Positions 13,561 through 20,299 of a DNA stretch of 22,882 nt are shown here, piece after piece. The translations under genes were made by a program, and so were the position numbers. The notes under the pieces were generated by a model. The model ran no database searches and had not been told where the DNA came from. It was given only the letters and a program-made list of their open reading frames with translations. The first letter of the stretch is position 1; each line of letters opens with the position of its first letter. This DNA comes from a virus: positions 1 through 22,882 of the IMG/VR virus record IMGVR_UViG_3300009488_001095; one strand, written 5' to 3'.

Positions 13561-14406
13561 ATGAGGGTAGTTATCGACGGTTCATTTTTGGGTTTTAGGA
13601 GTATGAATAAATATTGTAATAAACTTGGTTATACCACATCAAAGGGTAAGCATATTCCTACAGGGACTGTGTATTCATTCTTGAAAGATATAGTACATTT
13701 GCTGGAGATGTATGGAGAGGCGGAAGAGTGGTATGTAGCTTGGGATACAAAGCCGACAGTCCGTAAGAAGATAGATGCGTCTTATAAAGCGAATAGGAAG
13801 AAAAATAAAGATGAAAGTTTTTATCATAATTATATCCGGATGCAAATTCAATTGAATGAATTAAGGCGTTTTTTACCTTGTGTAGGTATAATACAGTGTA
13901 AGGCGGTGGGGCATGAAGCGGATGATGTATTAGCAACGCTTGCTTATGGGGGTGAAGCAGTACTTATTACAAATGATAAAGATTTATTCCAGTCAATAAC
14001 ACGGGAAGTTACAATGTATAATTTTCAAGAGGAAAAGAGTTATGACTGGTTTAAGAAGGAGTATGGGATAGAACCCCAACAGTGGATTGACGTTCAGTCT
14101 TTGGTTGGTGATGCAACTGATAATATTCCAGGGATGAAAGGCGTGGGTGTTAAGACTGCGATTAAGATGTTGAATCGTTATGGTAGTTTAGGGGGGATAT
14201 TGAAGTCTGAGGATAAGTGGATAGTTGATAGTAGGTCAATTATTCAGAATGCGCAGGCGTTGGTAACATTAAAAAATGACTTGGATATTGAGATAGTAAA
14301 ACCCCAGATTAATGTATTAGCATTCAGGAGATTTTTGATAATGAAACGTTTGAAGACAATTTTAAAGAAAGAGTCAGTTTTTCGAAGTATTCTAATGGAA
14401 AAGTAA
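13561..14406 (+). CDS. 5'-3' exonuclease (FEN / Pol I N-domain type)
   Basis: The ATG at 13561 has GGGAGGTG at 13546-13553 and starts right at the first conserved strand (MRVVIDGS), so it is preferred over the ATG at 13534. The product has 281 residues. Metal-ligand motifs appear in order: VIDGS (D6), VAWDTKPTVRKKIDASYKAN, GHEADDVLATLA, ITNDKDLFQ and LVGDATDNIPGMKGVGVKTA with its helix-3-turn-helix. All the acidic ligands of the FEN family look present. The enzyme should remove RNA primers and 5' flaps, the role served by T4 RNase H or the N-domain of Pol I. There is no attached family A polymerase, consistent with a DnaE-type replicase here. A leader with the second sigma-28-like motif follows. 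Confidence 0.9.
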   Translation: MRVVIDGSFLGFRSMNKYCNKLGYTTSKGKHIPTGTVYSFLKDIVHLLEMYGEAEEWYVAWDTKPTVRKKIDASYKANRKKNKDESFYHNYIRMQIQLNELRRFLPCVGIIQCKAVGHEADDVLATLAYGGEAVLITNDKDLFQSITREVTMYNFQEEKSYDWFKKEYGIEPQQWIDVQSLVGDATDNIPGMKGVGVKTAIKMLNRYGSLGGILKSEDKWIVDSRSIIQNAQALVTLKNDLDIEIVKPQINVLAFRRFLIMKRLKTILKKESVFRSILMEK

Positions 14407-14458
14407 ACCTCTTTTGAAGGTAAGCGTTCTCTTTCCAAAGAAAGTTTTAAGAAAGTTC

Positions 14459-14486
14459 TAAAGTTATTTGAAGGTTCAGCCGATAA
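14459..14486 (+). promoter_or_regulatory. sigma-28-like promoter motif, copy 2
   Basis: TAAA at 14459-14462, 16 nt, GCCGATAA at 14479-14486. Both boxes match the FliA/SigD consensus exactly, with a spacer one base longer than the classical 15. The motif lies between the exonuclease stop and the 70-residue gene at 14533, inside the ~90-bp leader block shared with 10476-10567. A short hairpin CTTTC-CAAA-GAAAG followed by TTTT (14431-14448) lies just upstream and might be a weak terminator for the exonuclease unit. Confidence 0.65.
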
Positions 14487-14532
14487 TACTGATAAAGAAG
14501 TTAAGACTTAGGTTTATTGGAGAGATGCAATA

Positions 14533-14745
14533 ATGGATAAAGAAAGACGTTCAGTTATACGGCTTGCAGAGCGAGTAGCTCGAAAATGGGGCTACACGTT
14601 GAAAATTGATGAGTTCACTTGGCGTAACCCTAAAGGGCTTACAGTGAAGTTCGAGCCTTTTGAGGAGTCCGAGTATTTACGTGTTTGGTTTAATTATGAT
14701 GCTTCTGAAGAGAAGCAGTATGATTTCGTCATAAGGGAAAAGTAG
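14533..14745 (+). CDS. small basic protein, paralogue of the 17290 product
   Basis: The ATG follows GGAGAG. The product has 70 residues. Residues 15-36 (VARKWGYTLKID.FTWRNPKG) are nearly identical to the protein encoded at 17290-17493, and the C-terminal NYD.S......DF also matches. The two are clear paralogues, each placed just after a sigma-28-like motif. The short beta-rich pattern has no domain I recognise. Duplicated small genes with strong private promoters in phages often encode host-takeover proteins; that is only an analogy. Confidence 0.65.
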   Translation: MDKERRSVIRLAERVARKWGYTLKIDEFTWRNPKGLTVKFEPFEESEYLRVWFNYDASEEKQYDFVIREK

Positions 14746-14779
14746 ATGGCTTACTTAGGAGTTTTTAGGAGGTAGTAAA

Positions 14780-16168
14780 ATGGGTAGGCAGATAGGACTT
14801 ACAGTAATTAAGAACGCTGAAGTTAAGATACAAGACTTAAGAACCCACAGGGAAGTTTTTACTGAGTACTTGAGACAGAAGAATAAGTCTTACGGGTTTG
14901 AAAACTGGCAGGATTGGTTGCATGAGGAAAATATTGTGCAATGTGAAGAATGTAGAAGGTATGGTCAGTATGGGACAGATATTTATTTTGTTGATGAAGT
15001 TAGTAGTAGTCTCTGTGAAAAGTGTGAGAGAGAATACTGTCCTGAAAAGTTTGATGATACAGATGAGGAGGTAAGTCAGATGAATATGTTGCAAGGAACC
15101 GAAAAAGATATAACGATGAATGGTAAAGAGGAGACAGGTGTTACTGAAACCGTCGCCCAAACACCTGAAGTAGTTGAAGAGAGTATTCAGGTAGTGGAAG
15201 AAGAGACTCCGATAGTTGAAGAGGATACTAAGGAAGAAGTTCAAACTCCAGAAATAGTTGGAGAGAGCGTTGAAGAAGAAACTCTGATAGTTGAAGAGGA
15301 TGCTAAGGAAGAAGTTCAGATAGCAGATATTGAACCTATAAACGAGGTTGACGCTGTTCAGGACGCAGAGGATACTCAAGATACAAGTGAAGAGGATGTG
15401 CAAGTGGTAGAAAGTGAGGAAAAAGGTAATGAAGAGAAGAGTCTTAGTGGCGCGGCGGCTAAGTTTTTGAATGTAGTTACAATAACACTTAAAAGAGTGG
15501 AAGAGGATTATGAGGAAGGGAAAAAGATTTTTGATAAAAGGATGCTTGATGGTTCTATTGGTCATGCCGTAAGTTGGGGTTATGATACAGTGGTAGTAGA
15601 AAAGAAGTGGAATACGCTTCGTGTTTTGGATTGCACGCTTAGTACAGGGGATATTCCTAATCTGTGTCAGGCGGTACGGAAGTTGCGTAGTAGGTTGGAG
15701 GAAAAGCTGACTTCAAACTCTTTCCGTTCTTTCTCTTCAACCTTTGCGCATGCTGTGTCAGAAGCGGAAAGAGAGGCTTTTGCTCGTCTGTACACAAATG
15801 AGATTCGTTGTATTAAAAGTGCTATGGATAAATATGAGGGTGCGGAGACAGTAGTATCTGAAGTTGTTAAGGATGCAGAGACCCCTGTTGACGCTGTTCT
15901 TCTGTGTAATGAGAACTTATGTTCATATAAAATGGTGGAGTCAAAGTCACGTATTTCTTATAAGGATGGTAGCGGACGTAATGTCCTTTCAATACTGAAG
16001 AAGTGGGTTATATTTAATGCACCGAGAGAAGCATTTGCAAACCTTATCGTAGGGCGGGATTTAATTGTTGAGACAGGTGGCGTGTTAAGGGTTCAACGGG
16101 ATAATCTGACAGTTGAAATGATTCGAGTTTATGCGATATGGCTTAGTTTGAAGAATAAGGAAGGGTGA
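14780..16168 (+). CDS. modular protein: zinc ribbon, acidic repeats, unknown C-terminal domain
   Basis: The ATG follows AGGAGG at 14767-14772. The product has 462 residues. Residues 1-95 include a zinc-ribbon-like CEEC...CEKC (about 55-58 and 79-82). Residues 95-220 are a highly acidic Glu/Val/Thr-rich linker with a 25-residue repeat (EEETPIVEEDTKEEVQ and EEETLIVEEDAKEEVQ). From about 225 onward is a folded-looking domain with SGAAAKFLNVVTITLKRVEED and a C-terminal DGSGRNVLSILKKWVIFNAP. DGSGRNVLSIL resembles AGNGRNVLAFL near the C-terminus of the GHKL-HExxH protein, which may reflect a shared small module. The function is unknown. A hairpin terminator follows. The long minus-strand ORF opposite it is an artefact of this low-complexity region. 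Confidence 0.62.
   Translation: MGRQIGLTVIKNAEVKIQDLRTHREVFTEYLRQKNKSYGFENWQDWLHEENIVQCEECRRYGQYGTDIYFVDEVSSSLCEKCEREYCPEKFDDTDEEVSQMNMLQGTEKDITMNGKEETGVTETVAQTPEVVEESIQVVEEETPIVEEDTKEEVQTPEIVGESVEEETLIVEEDAKEEVQIADIEPINEVDAVQDAEDTQDTSEEDVQVVESEEKGNEEKSLSGAAAKFLNVVTITLKRVEEDYEEGKKIFDKRMLDGSIGHAVSWGYDTVVVEKKWNTLRVLDCTLSTGDIPNLCQAVRKLRSRLEEKLTSNSFRSFSSTFAHAVSEAEREAFARLYTNEIRCIKSAMDKYEGAETVVSEVVKDAETPVDAVLLCNENLCSYKMVESKSRISYKDGSGRNVLSILKKWVIFNAPREAFANLIVGRDLIVETGGVLRVQRDNLTVEMIRVYAIWLSLKNKEG
15197..15346 (+). repeat. 75-bp in-frame tandem repeat encoding an acidic 25-residue unit
   Basis: Two units (15197-15271 and 15272-15346) share most of their first 50 bases (GAAGAAGARACTC, then GATAGTTGAAGAGGAT and AAGGAAGAAGTTCA) and diverge at the end. 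Period 75 bp keeps the frame. It lengthens the acidic linker of the host gene and is a likely length-polymorphic site. Confidence 0.7.
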
Positions 16169-16186
16169 GTTTTACAGCTTACTGGT

Positions 16187-16217
16187 TTGGACTGGGGGTA
16201 TCCAGTCCAGTCCTTTT
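16187..16217 (+). terminator. intrinsic terminator after the zinc-ribbon/acidic-repeat gene
   Basis: A perfect 7-bp stem GGACTGG (16189-16195) / CCAGTCC (16202-16208), extendable by one A-T and one G-U pair, has a 6-nt loop. CCTTTTATTT follows. It begins about 20 nt after the stop at 16168 and before the leader of the next gene. Confidence 0.6.
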
Positions 16218-16247
16218 ATTTGTATATTAGTATTGGAGGTAGTTAAG

Positions 16248-16493
16248 ATGAGATTTGAAAAGGTTAATATGCCTAAAGGTTCTTCAGGTAAAGACGGGAT
16301 GTATTTTGTATCGTTAGATGGTGGTGACTATCAAGGTGTTGCTACTGTTAAGGATACCATTGTTACTGATTTCCGACCAATGGCAGAGAATTTCACATTG
16401 GTTACTCTTGAACCCAGTGAAACCAAAGATTTTCTGTTGAAGATTATCAATGATGAATATGCAGTGCAAGAAGAAAGTTCTAAAGTTGTTTGA
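16248..16493 (+). CDS. small protein of unknown function (81 aa)
   Basis: The ATG at 16248 has GGAGG upstream, the last G of TTGGAGGT being part of an ignored in-frame TTG at 16233. The product looks beta-rich (FVSLDGGDYQGVATVKDTIV) and ends in ESSKVV. Its last codons and stop (16491-16493) lie inside the next sigma-28-like promoter copy, so the C-terminus is dictated by the promoter repeat; the gene at 17011 ends in the same way (ESSKVI). No domain recognised. Confidence 0.55.
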   Translation: MRFEKVNMPKGSSGKDGMYFVSLDGGDYQGVATVKDTIVTDFRPMAENFTLVTLEPSETKDFLLKIINDEYAVQEESSKVV

Positions 16494-16530
16494 AGGTTCA
16501 GCCGACAATAGAACTAAAGATTTAGGAGGT
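16473..16530 (+). repeat. duplicated 58-bp leader, copy A
   Basis: This block includes the promoter motif, the conserved spacer and TTTAGGAGGT. It matches 17224-17281 at 57 of 58 positions; the single difference is G versus A in TAAAGTTR. Such near-identity implies recent duplication or strong selection. Confidence 0.8.
16481..16508 (+). promoter_or_regulatory. sigma-28-like promoter motif, copy 3
   Basis: TAAA at 16481-16484, 16 nt, GCCGACAA at 16501-16508 (one T-to-C change from GCCGATAA). It overlaps the 3' end of the 81-aa gene and precedes the gene at 16537. It lies in a 58-bp block (16473-16530) repeated at 17224-17281 with one mismatch. Confidence 0.6.
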
Positions 16531-16536
16531 AGTAAG

Positions 16537-16971
16537 ATGTCTAAGAAAACCACAGGTAAGAAAGACCAGAAGGAAATGTTGAAGGCGGGATTGTTAAAAG
16601 AAATAGTAGGTTCTCTTTCTATTCGCCAAAAAGAGTATAAGAGAGCGCATTGTAACTGGCTGAGGGAAGCGGAAGAGAACGTTGCTTATGCAGTGGAATA
16701 TTCTGATAAGCTGATAAAAGCTGAGATAACATGGAAATTACTGGAACCGATACAGGATGCAATAGGTGATGAGAAAGTGATGGTTGAAGAGATAAGTGAG
16801 ATGTTTGAGACTGTAGAAACGGCGCTTCTTCGGAATGAAATCAATGCGAATTCTACCTGTCCTCTCCACAATGCGATACAGGATATTAAGAGGAGTGCGT
16901 ACTCACGGTTACTATACACAGTTAGTAGTTTACGACACTTCGTCGATAAGTATGGTTCTGATACGGCTTAG
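16537..16971 (+). CDS. helical protein of unknown function (144 aa)
   Basis: The ATG at 16537 has TTTAGGAGGTAGTAAG directly upstream. The earlier in-frame ATG at 16450 lies inside the previous gene and is rejected. The product has 144 residues, is mostly charged alpha-helix, and starts with a basic MSKKTTGKKDQK. There is a single CPLHNAIQDIK motif around residue 109, with no paired metal ligands. I do not recognise a family. Its stop codon TAG (16969-16971) sits inside the stem of a strong terminator. Confidence 0.6.
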   Translation: MSKKTTGKKDQKEMLKAGLLKEIVGSLSIRQKEYKRAHCNWLREAEENVAYAVEYSDKLIKAEITWKLLEPIQDAIGDEKVMVEEISEMFETVETALLRNEINANSTCPLHNAIQDIKRSAYSRLLYTVSSLRHFVDKYGSDTA

Positions 16972-16996
16972 GGGTGCCCAATCCCCCTAAGTTTTT
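16967..16996 (+). terminator. intrinsic terminator overlapping the stop of the 144-aa gene
   Basis: Stem CTTAGGGG (16967-16974) / CCCCTAAG (16984-16991), 8 bp perfect with a 9-nt loop, followed by TTTTT (16992-16996). The next gene's AGGAGG starts only 2 nt later. No sigma-28-like motif lies between this terminator and the gene at 17011, so that gene may depend on read-through. Confidence 0.75.
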
Positions 16997-17010
16997 AGGA
17001 GGTAGTTGAA

Positions 17011-17244
17011 ATGTTAGATAAAGTTACAAGTGAGATTTTAGATTTATGTCTGGTTTCAGACGACTTAGACGACAATGATAGCACGGAGTTTTTGTTGTTG
17101 GAGATTATAGCAACTGCCAGAGCTGCACTTAAAAGCCAATCAGATAAAAAGGTTTTAGAGGAAAGGATTTTAGACTTGAAAGAATTGTTTTTATCACTTG
17201 AAGATATTAATATTAAAAAGAATGAAAGTTCTAAAGTTATTTGA
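17011..17244 (+). CDS. small acidic helical protein of unknown function (77 aa)
   Basis: The ATG follows AGGAGG. The product has 77 residues, is rich in Asp, Glu and Leu, and looks like two helices joined by a DDLDDND stretch. It ends in NESSKVI, encoded by the start of the next promoter repeat; the upstream 81-aa protein ends in ESSKVV for the same reason. No known domain. Confidence 0.58.
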   Translation: MLDKVTSEILDLCLVSDDLDDNDSTEFLLLEIIATARAALKSQSDKKVLEERILDLKELFLSLEDINIKKNESSKVI

Positions 17245-17281
17245 AGGTTCAGCCGACAATAGAACTAAAGATTTAGGAGGT
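17224..17281 (+). repeat. duplicated 58-bp leader, copy B
   Basis: Second copy of the 16473-16530 block (57 of 58 identical), again starting within the 3' end of the upstream gene and running to the ribosome binding site of the next one. A diverged third relative lies at about 17697-17755. Confidence 0.8.
17232..17259 (+). promoter_or_regulatory. sigma-28-like promoter motif, copy 4
   Basis: TAAA at 17232-17235, 16 nt, GCCGACAA at 17252-17259. It overlaps the end of the 77-aa gene and precedes the small paralogue gene at 17290. Confidence 0.6.
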
Positions 17282-17289
17282 TGTTAGTA

Positions 17290-17493
17290 ATGGATAGGGT
17301 AAATAGAAGGATTGCTAAGACAGTCGCCAGAAAATGGGGTTACACTTTGAAGATTGATGATTTTACTTGGCGGAATCCGAAAGGACTTACTCTAAAGTTG
17401 AAACCCTTTGGAGATTTATCATGTTTGCATGTTTGGCTTAATTATGATGTTTCTAAATGCAAGAGACAGAGACATGACTTCATTGTAAGATAG
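17290..17493 (+). CDS. small basic protein, paralogue of the 14533 product
   Basis: The ATG at 17290 lies 8 nt after AGGAGG (17276-17281); the TTG at 17281 overlaps that site and is rejected. The product has 67 residues. VARKWGYTLKIDDFTWRNPK is shared with the 14533 protein apart from one Asp/Glu change. The C-terminus diverges and gains Cys and Arg residues. Both paralogues follow a sigma-28-like motif, so gene and promoter seem to have been duplicated together. Function unknown. Confidence 0.63.
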   Translation: MDRVNRRIAKTVARKWGYTLKIDDFTWRNPKGLTLKLKPFGDLSCLHVWLNYDVSKCKRQRHDFIVR

Positions 17494-17528
17494 AAGTTGG
17501 GATGTGTAACTTTTGGGAGGTGACTGGG

Positions 17529-17708
17529 ATGTTTAATCTAACAATACAAGATATGCTACGTATGGAAGAACAGGTGAACAAAACGATTAGAAGGATGTTG
17601 GAGTTCGAGGTTCTTACAGACAATCATGATAAAAAGTATGTTGCAATTCGGGAAGTTAGCGATGAAGGTAAGTGTTCTATTTCTAAGAAAACTTCAAGAA
17701 AGTTCTAA
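17529..17708 (+). CDS. small protein of unknown function (59 aa)
   Basis: The ATG at 17529 has GGGAGG at 17515-17520; the ATG at 17502 has no binding site. The product has 59 residues and is helical at the N-terminus (MLRMEEQVNKTIRRML). It ends in SKKTSRKF. Its stop TAA (17706-17708) is also the -35-like TAAA of the next promoter motif, the third small gene here whose end is merged with that motif. Confidence 0.5.
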   Translation: MFNLTIQDMLRMEEQVNKTIRRMLEFEVLTDNHDKKYVAIREVSDEGKCSISKKTSRKF

Positions 17709-17733
17709 AGTGATTTGAAGGTCAAGCTGATAA
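17706..17733 (+). promoter_or_regulatory. sigma-28-like promoter motif, copy 5 (diverged)
   Basis: TAAA at 17706-17709, 16 nt, GCTGATAA at 17726-17733 (one C-to-T change). The surrounding leader (AAGAAAGTTCTAAAG, TTTGAAGGT, then TTTAGGAGGTAGTAAGATG) follows the same plan as copies 3 and 4. It precedes the gene at 17763. Confidence 0.55.
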
Positions 17734-17762
17734 CAGAGCTAAAGAGTTTAGGAGGTAGTAAG

Positions 17763-19475
17763 ATGGGTAGTTATGTCATAATAACAAAACAGGAAATGGA
17801 TGGTTGTTTGAATCCTTTCGGTGGGGATTATGAGGTAGAGGGTAAGGAATATGTTTGGGTAATCAAACAACCATCAGCGTATATTGTTATTAAGATTTAT
17901 ACATCAATAGATGTACGGGATGATGTGTCAAGGGATGTTGGCAATGATGCTATTAGAGCGGTGTTGTTAGATAGTGTTAGTGGAAAGCCGTTTTCTAAGG
18001 AGTCAAAGATATATCGTGTCGAGAATTGGCAGGGACGTTTGACCTCCCGTATTCAGGCTTTATTAAAGTATGTCCTTAGTGTCCGACGGTGTCCAAAGTG
18101 TAATTCAGGACTTGTTGAGAGAGAAGGAAAGTACGGAAAGTTCTTGGGATGTCTTAACTATCGTGAGTGTGGTAAACAGGGTAAAAGTGATAAACCAAAG
18201 GAAAAACATATTCAACGAGATAATAGCTTGGGTAACATAGATGTGAAGAGGAAAGAGCCTGTTAAAGTATCCAGTGAGGAACGTGGATTAGAGCCGATAA
18301 CCCCTGCACCTGCAAGGATGAAGTATTCGAATTATGCGGGGGAGTATTATGTGAGTGAAGAATACTGGGTGCCTGCGCATAAGCATGGTATATATGTAGG
18401 TGTTATGCCTGATAGGTTACGAAGGCTAAAGGGTGTTACAGTGAGTGATTTTTCTCATGATAATCTGTTAGCACAAGTTCCGACTCTTCTTGATAGAGAA
18501 GCATATCCTGAAGAAGTGGATTGGATTGGTGAGTGCAATAGCTATAATAAACGTGTTGTAATTGCTATACAGAAGGATGGTACCCCTATTGCTATACAGG
18601 TTAAGTATAAGCATTTGTTGGAAAGTATGGGAGCAGTAAATTGGCGTTGTGGGGATAGAAGGGTGTTAGCACTTGGGGATAATGGAAACATGGTTGGGGC
18701 GGTAGCGGGAGTAATAATAACTCATGATGCGCCTTTAATGGAACTCTTGATGAATGGTTGTTATAAGACTACTATTGCAAAAGATAATAAGTGGCATGTT
18801 TTTTATGCTTCTATGTTTCCTCTTGTTAATAGGTTCGCTACAAGTTCCTATAACGAATTAGAATTGCTGTCTGATGAGTTCAGCTTAGAACGCTTGGTAA
18901 GTTATCATGTTAATGAGATGGAAAAGGCACGATTAAATATGCGGATAGCACGGAAAGAGGAAAGACAGGCTGATGTGGATGTGGCGAGGGATACGATAGC
19001 GTTTCATTGGGATAAGCTGAAAGAACTCTCTTCTTTTTCTCCGACACAGTTTAGATTGTTTAAAGAGGAGTTAAGGGCATTGGTAGGTACACCTAAACCT
19101 GACCATAGTGATACTTGTTATGAGTTCGATGAAGAGACAGAAACCCTTATTATTAGCTTCGCTCTAATAGTTAAGGATATTGAAGTAGTTGAGCCAGTCC
19201 CAAGGAAGGTTGTAACCGAGTTGTCTGTTCCTCTTGGTAGGACTGAACCAGAAGAATTAGTTCCAGTGAAGAGTTTGGATACTTTCGTGAGTCTGGGTAG
19301 TACGAAGGGGTTTCTTGAAAAAGTAGAATCAGTAATGAAACAGAACGAATCAATCTTAGAAATAGAATATCTGTATGATAGTTCTTTAGAAGAATTGGAA
19401 CGGTTAGCAAAAAGGTGTAAATATTCTTTTGAACTTGATGAACAAAGGAAGTTGATGATATGCCAGAAAAATTAG
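17763..19475 (+). CDS. phage protein with topoisomerase-type C4 zinc finger, otherwise unknown
   Basis: The ATG at 17763 has TTTAGGAGGTAGTAAG upstream; the earlier start at 17715 lies in the promoter repeat. The product has 570 residues. An N-terminal beta-rich region has IKIYTSIDVRDDVSRDVGND and YRVENWQGRLTSRI, a pattern I associate with uncharacterised phage and plasmid proteins. The C4 finger CPKC..GLV.REGKYGKFLGC....EC (about residues 109-137) is the kind found at topoisomerase IA C-termini. The rest (WVPAHKHGIYVGVMPDRLRR, VNWRCGDRRVLALGDNGNMVG, a helical segment near 390-430 and an acidic C-terminus) has no family I recognise, and no topoisomerase catalytic domain is present. DNA binding is likely. 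The last 16 bases overlap the start of a homing endonuclease, so the C-terminus may have been altered by its insertion. Confidence 0.62.
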   Translation: MGSYVIITKQEMDGCLNPFGGDYEVEGKEYVWVIKQPSAYIVIKIYTSIDVRDDVSRDVGNDAIRAVLLDSVSGKPFSKESKIYRVENWQGRLTSRIQALLKYVLSVRRCPKCNSGLVEREGKYGKFLGCLNYRECGKQGKSDKPKEKHIQRDNSLGNIDVKRKEPVKVSSEERGLEPITPAPARMKYSNYAGEYYVSEEYWVPAHKHGIYVGVMPDRLRRLKGVTVSDFSHDNLLAQVPTLLDREAYPEEVDWIGECNSYNKRVVIAIQKDGTPIAIQVKYKHLLESMGAVNWRCGDRRVLALGDNGNMVGAVAGVIITHDAPLMELLMNGCYKTTIAKDNKWHVFYASMFPLVNRFATSSYNELELLSDEFSLERLVSYHVNEMEKARLNMRIARKEERQADVDVARDTIAFHWDKLKELSSFSPTQFRLFKEELRALVGTPKPDHSDTCYEFDEETETLIISFALIVKDIEVVEPVPRKVVTELSVPLGRTEPEELVPVKSLDTFVSLGSTKGFLEKVESVMKQNESILEIEYLYDSSLEELERLAKRCKYSFELDEQRKLMICQKN

Positions 19476-20275
19476 GATTGTGTAAGTGTGGCTGTGGGAT
19501 GAGGGTTAGGAGAGGTAATAAGTTAGCGGGGAAGGGTTGCGGTTTTAGACTTTATAATAAGTCTCGTAATTATTTTGGTGAAAGCAATCCTTTCTATAAA
19601 AGGAAACATACGGAAGAAACTAAAGAGAAGATAAGACAAAAATTGAAGAAAGTGGTAGTGCCGAGGGTGCTATGTAGTTGTGGGTGTGGTGTTCATGCTA
19701 AACAAGGTAAGAAGTTTCTTCAAGGGCATAATCTCCGTGTTAATAATCCTATGAAACATCCAGAAAATGTAGCTAAGTGGAAACAATCTTGTCCCAGTAG
19801 GGAGGGAAGGAACAATTCGTTTTATGGTAGAAAACATTCTGAGATAACGAGGAAGAAGATGAGTGATGCGCGAAAGAGGAAGTATTGTGGCAAGAATCAT
19901 CCGATGTATGGTAGGACTCCATCAGTAAGAGCTGGTTATGGTATACGGTCTTTTTGTAAGAACTGTCACTGGGTTCGCTCAACGTGGGAGAGGAAAGTAG
20001 CAGACTGGTTATTTGATAATGGAATAGAGTATGAATATGAACTAATAAGATTTGAGTTTAATGAATATTGTTCTTATTGTCCTGATTTCTACTTACCTGT
20101 ATATGATTTGTATATTGAAGTTAAGGGATATATGACAGATAAAAATGTTCTTCAACATTTTATGTTTCGGAAAATGGAGCATAAGTTGGTTGTCATAGGA
20201 AATAAGAATAAAGATAGAAGGGTAGATGTAGACTATAAAGATTTTGAGGTGGGCTTGGACTGTTTGTTATTGTAG
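19460..20275 (+). CDS. homing endonuclease: NUMOD3 modules plus PD-(D/E)XK-type nuclease domain
   Basis: The ATG overlaps the end of the upstream gene by 16 nt. The product has 271 residues and is very basic. It has two Cys knuckles, LCKCGCG (about 7-13) and LCSCGCG (about 72-78), and NUMOD3-like motifs: KRKHTEETKEKI, GRKHSEITRKKM, GKNHPMYGR. The C-terminal nuclease has RSTWERKVADWLFDNGIEYEYE, then CPDFYLP and YIEVKGY. The E, PD and E-x-K layout resembles the Vsr/T7-endonuclease-I-like branch of PD-(D/E)XK homing enzymes. It is a free-standing mobile endonuclease. Its N-terminal layout is that of the nuclease-less ORF at 2333, which suggests related elements in active and decayed states. The helicase gene starts 24 nt downstream. 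Confidence 0.82.
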   Translation: MPEKLGLCKCGCGMRVRRGNKLAGKGCGFRLYNKSRNYFGESNPFYKRKHTEETKEKIRQKLKKVVVPRVLCSCGCGVHAKQGKKFLQGHNLRVNNPMKHPENVAKWKQSCPSREGRNNSFYGRKHSEITRKKMSDARKRKYCGKNHPMYGRTPSVRAGYGIRSFCKNCHWVRSTWERKVADWLFDNGIEYEYELIRFEFNEYCSYCPDFYLPVYDLYIEVKGYMTDKNVLQHFMFRKMEHKLVVIGNKNKDRRVDVDYKDFEVGLDCLLL

Positions 20276-20299
20276 TTAGTTGTATAGGAGGTAGTTAGT

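Noticed and set aside
13512-13598. 28-codon frame starting one base after the resolvase stop
   Set aside because: It contains the ribosome binding site and start of the exonuclease gene and has no similarity to anything recognisable.
14837-15565. 242-codon open frame on the minus strand
   Set aside because: It lies opposite the acidic low-complexity part of the zinc-ribbon protein. Its Phe/Leu/Ile-rich product mirrors Glu/Lys codons, there is no ribosome binding site, and no other gene is on the minus strand.
10533-17733. Reading the five leaders as ordinary sigma-70/SigA promoters
   Set aside because: A 17-nt spacing gives -35 boxes TAAAGT or TAAGGT, poor matches to TTGACA. TTGAAG with 17 nt gives no consistent -10. 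The GCYGAYAA block is conserved as a whole, which fits sigma-28 better, though host SigA use is not excluded.
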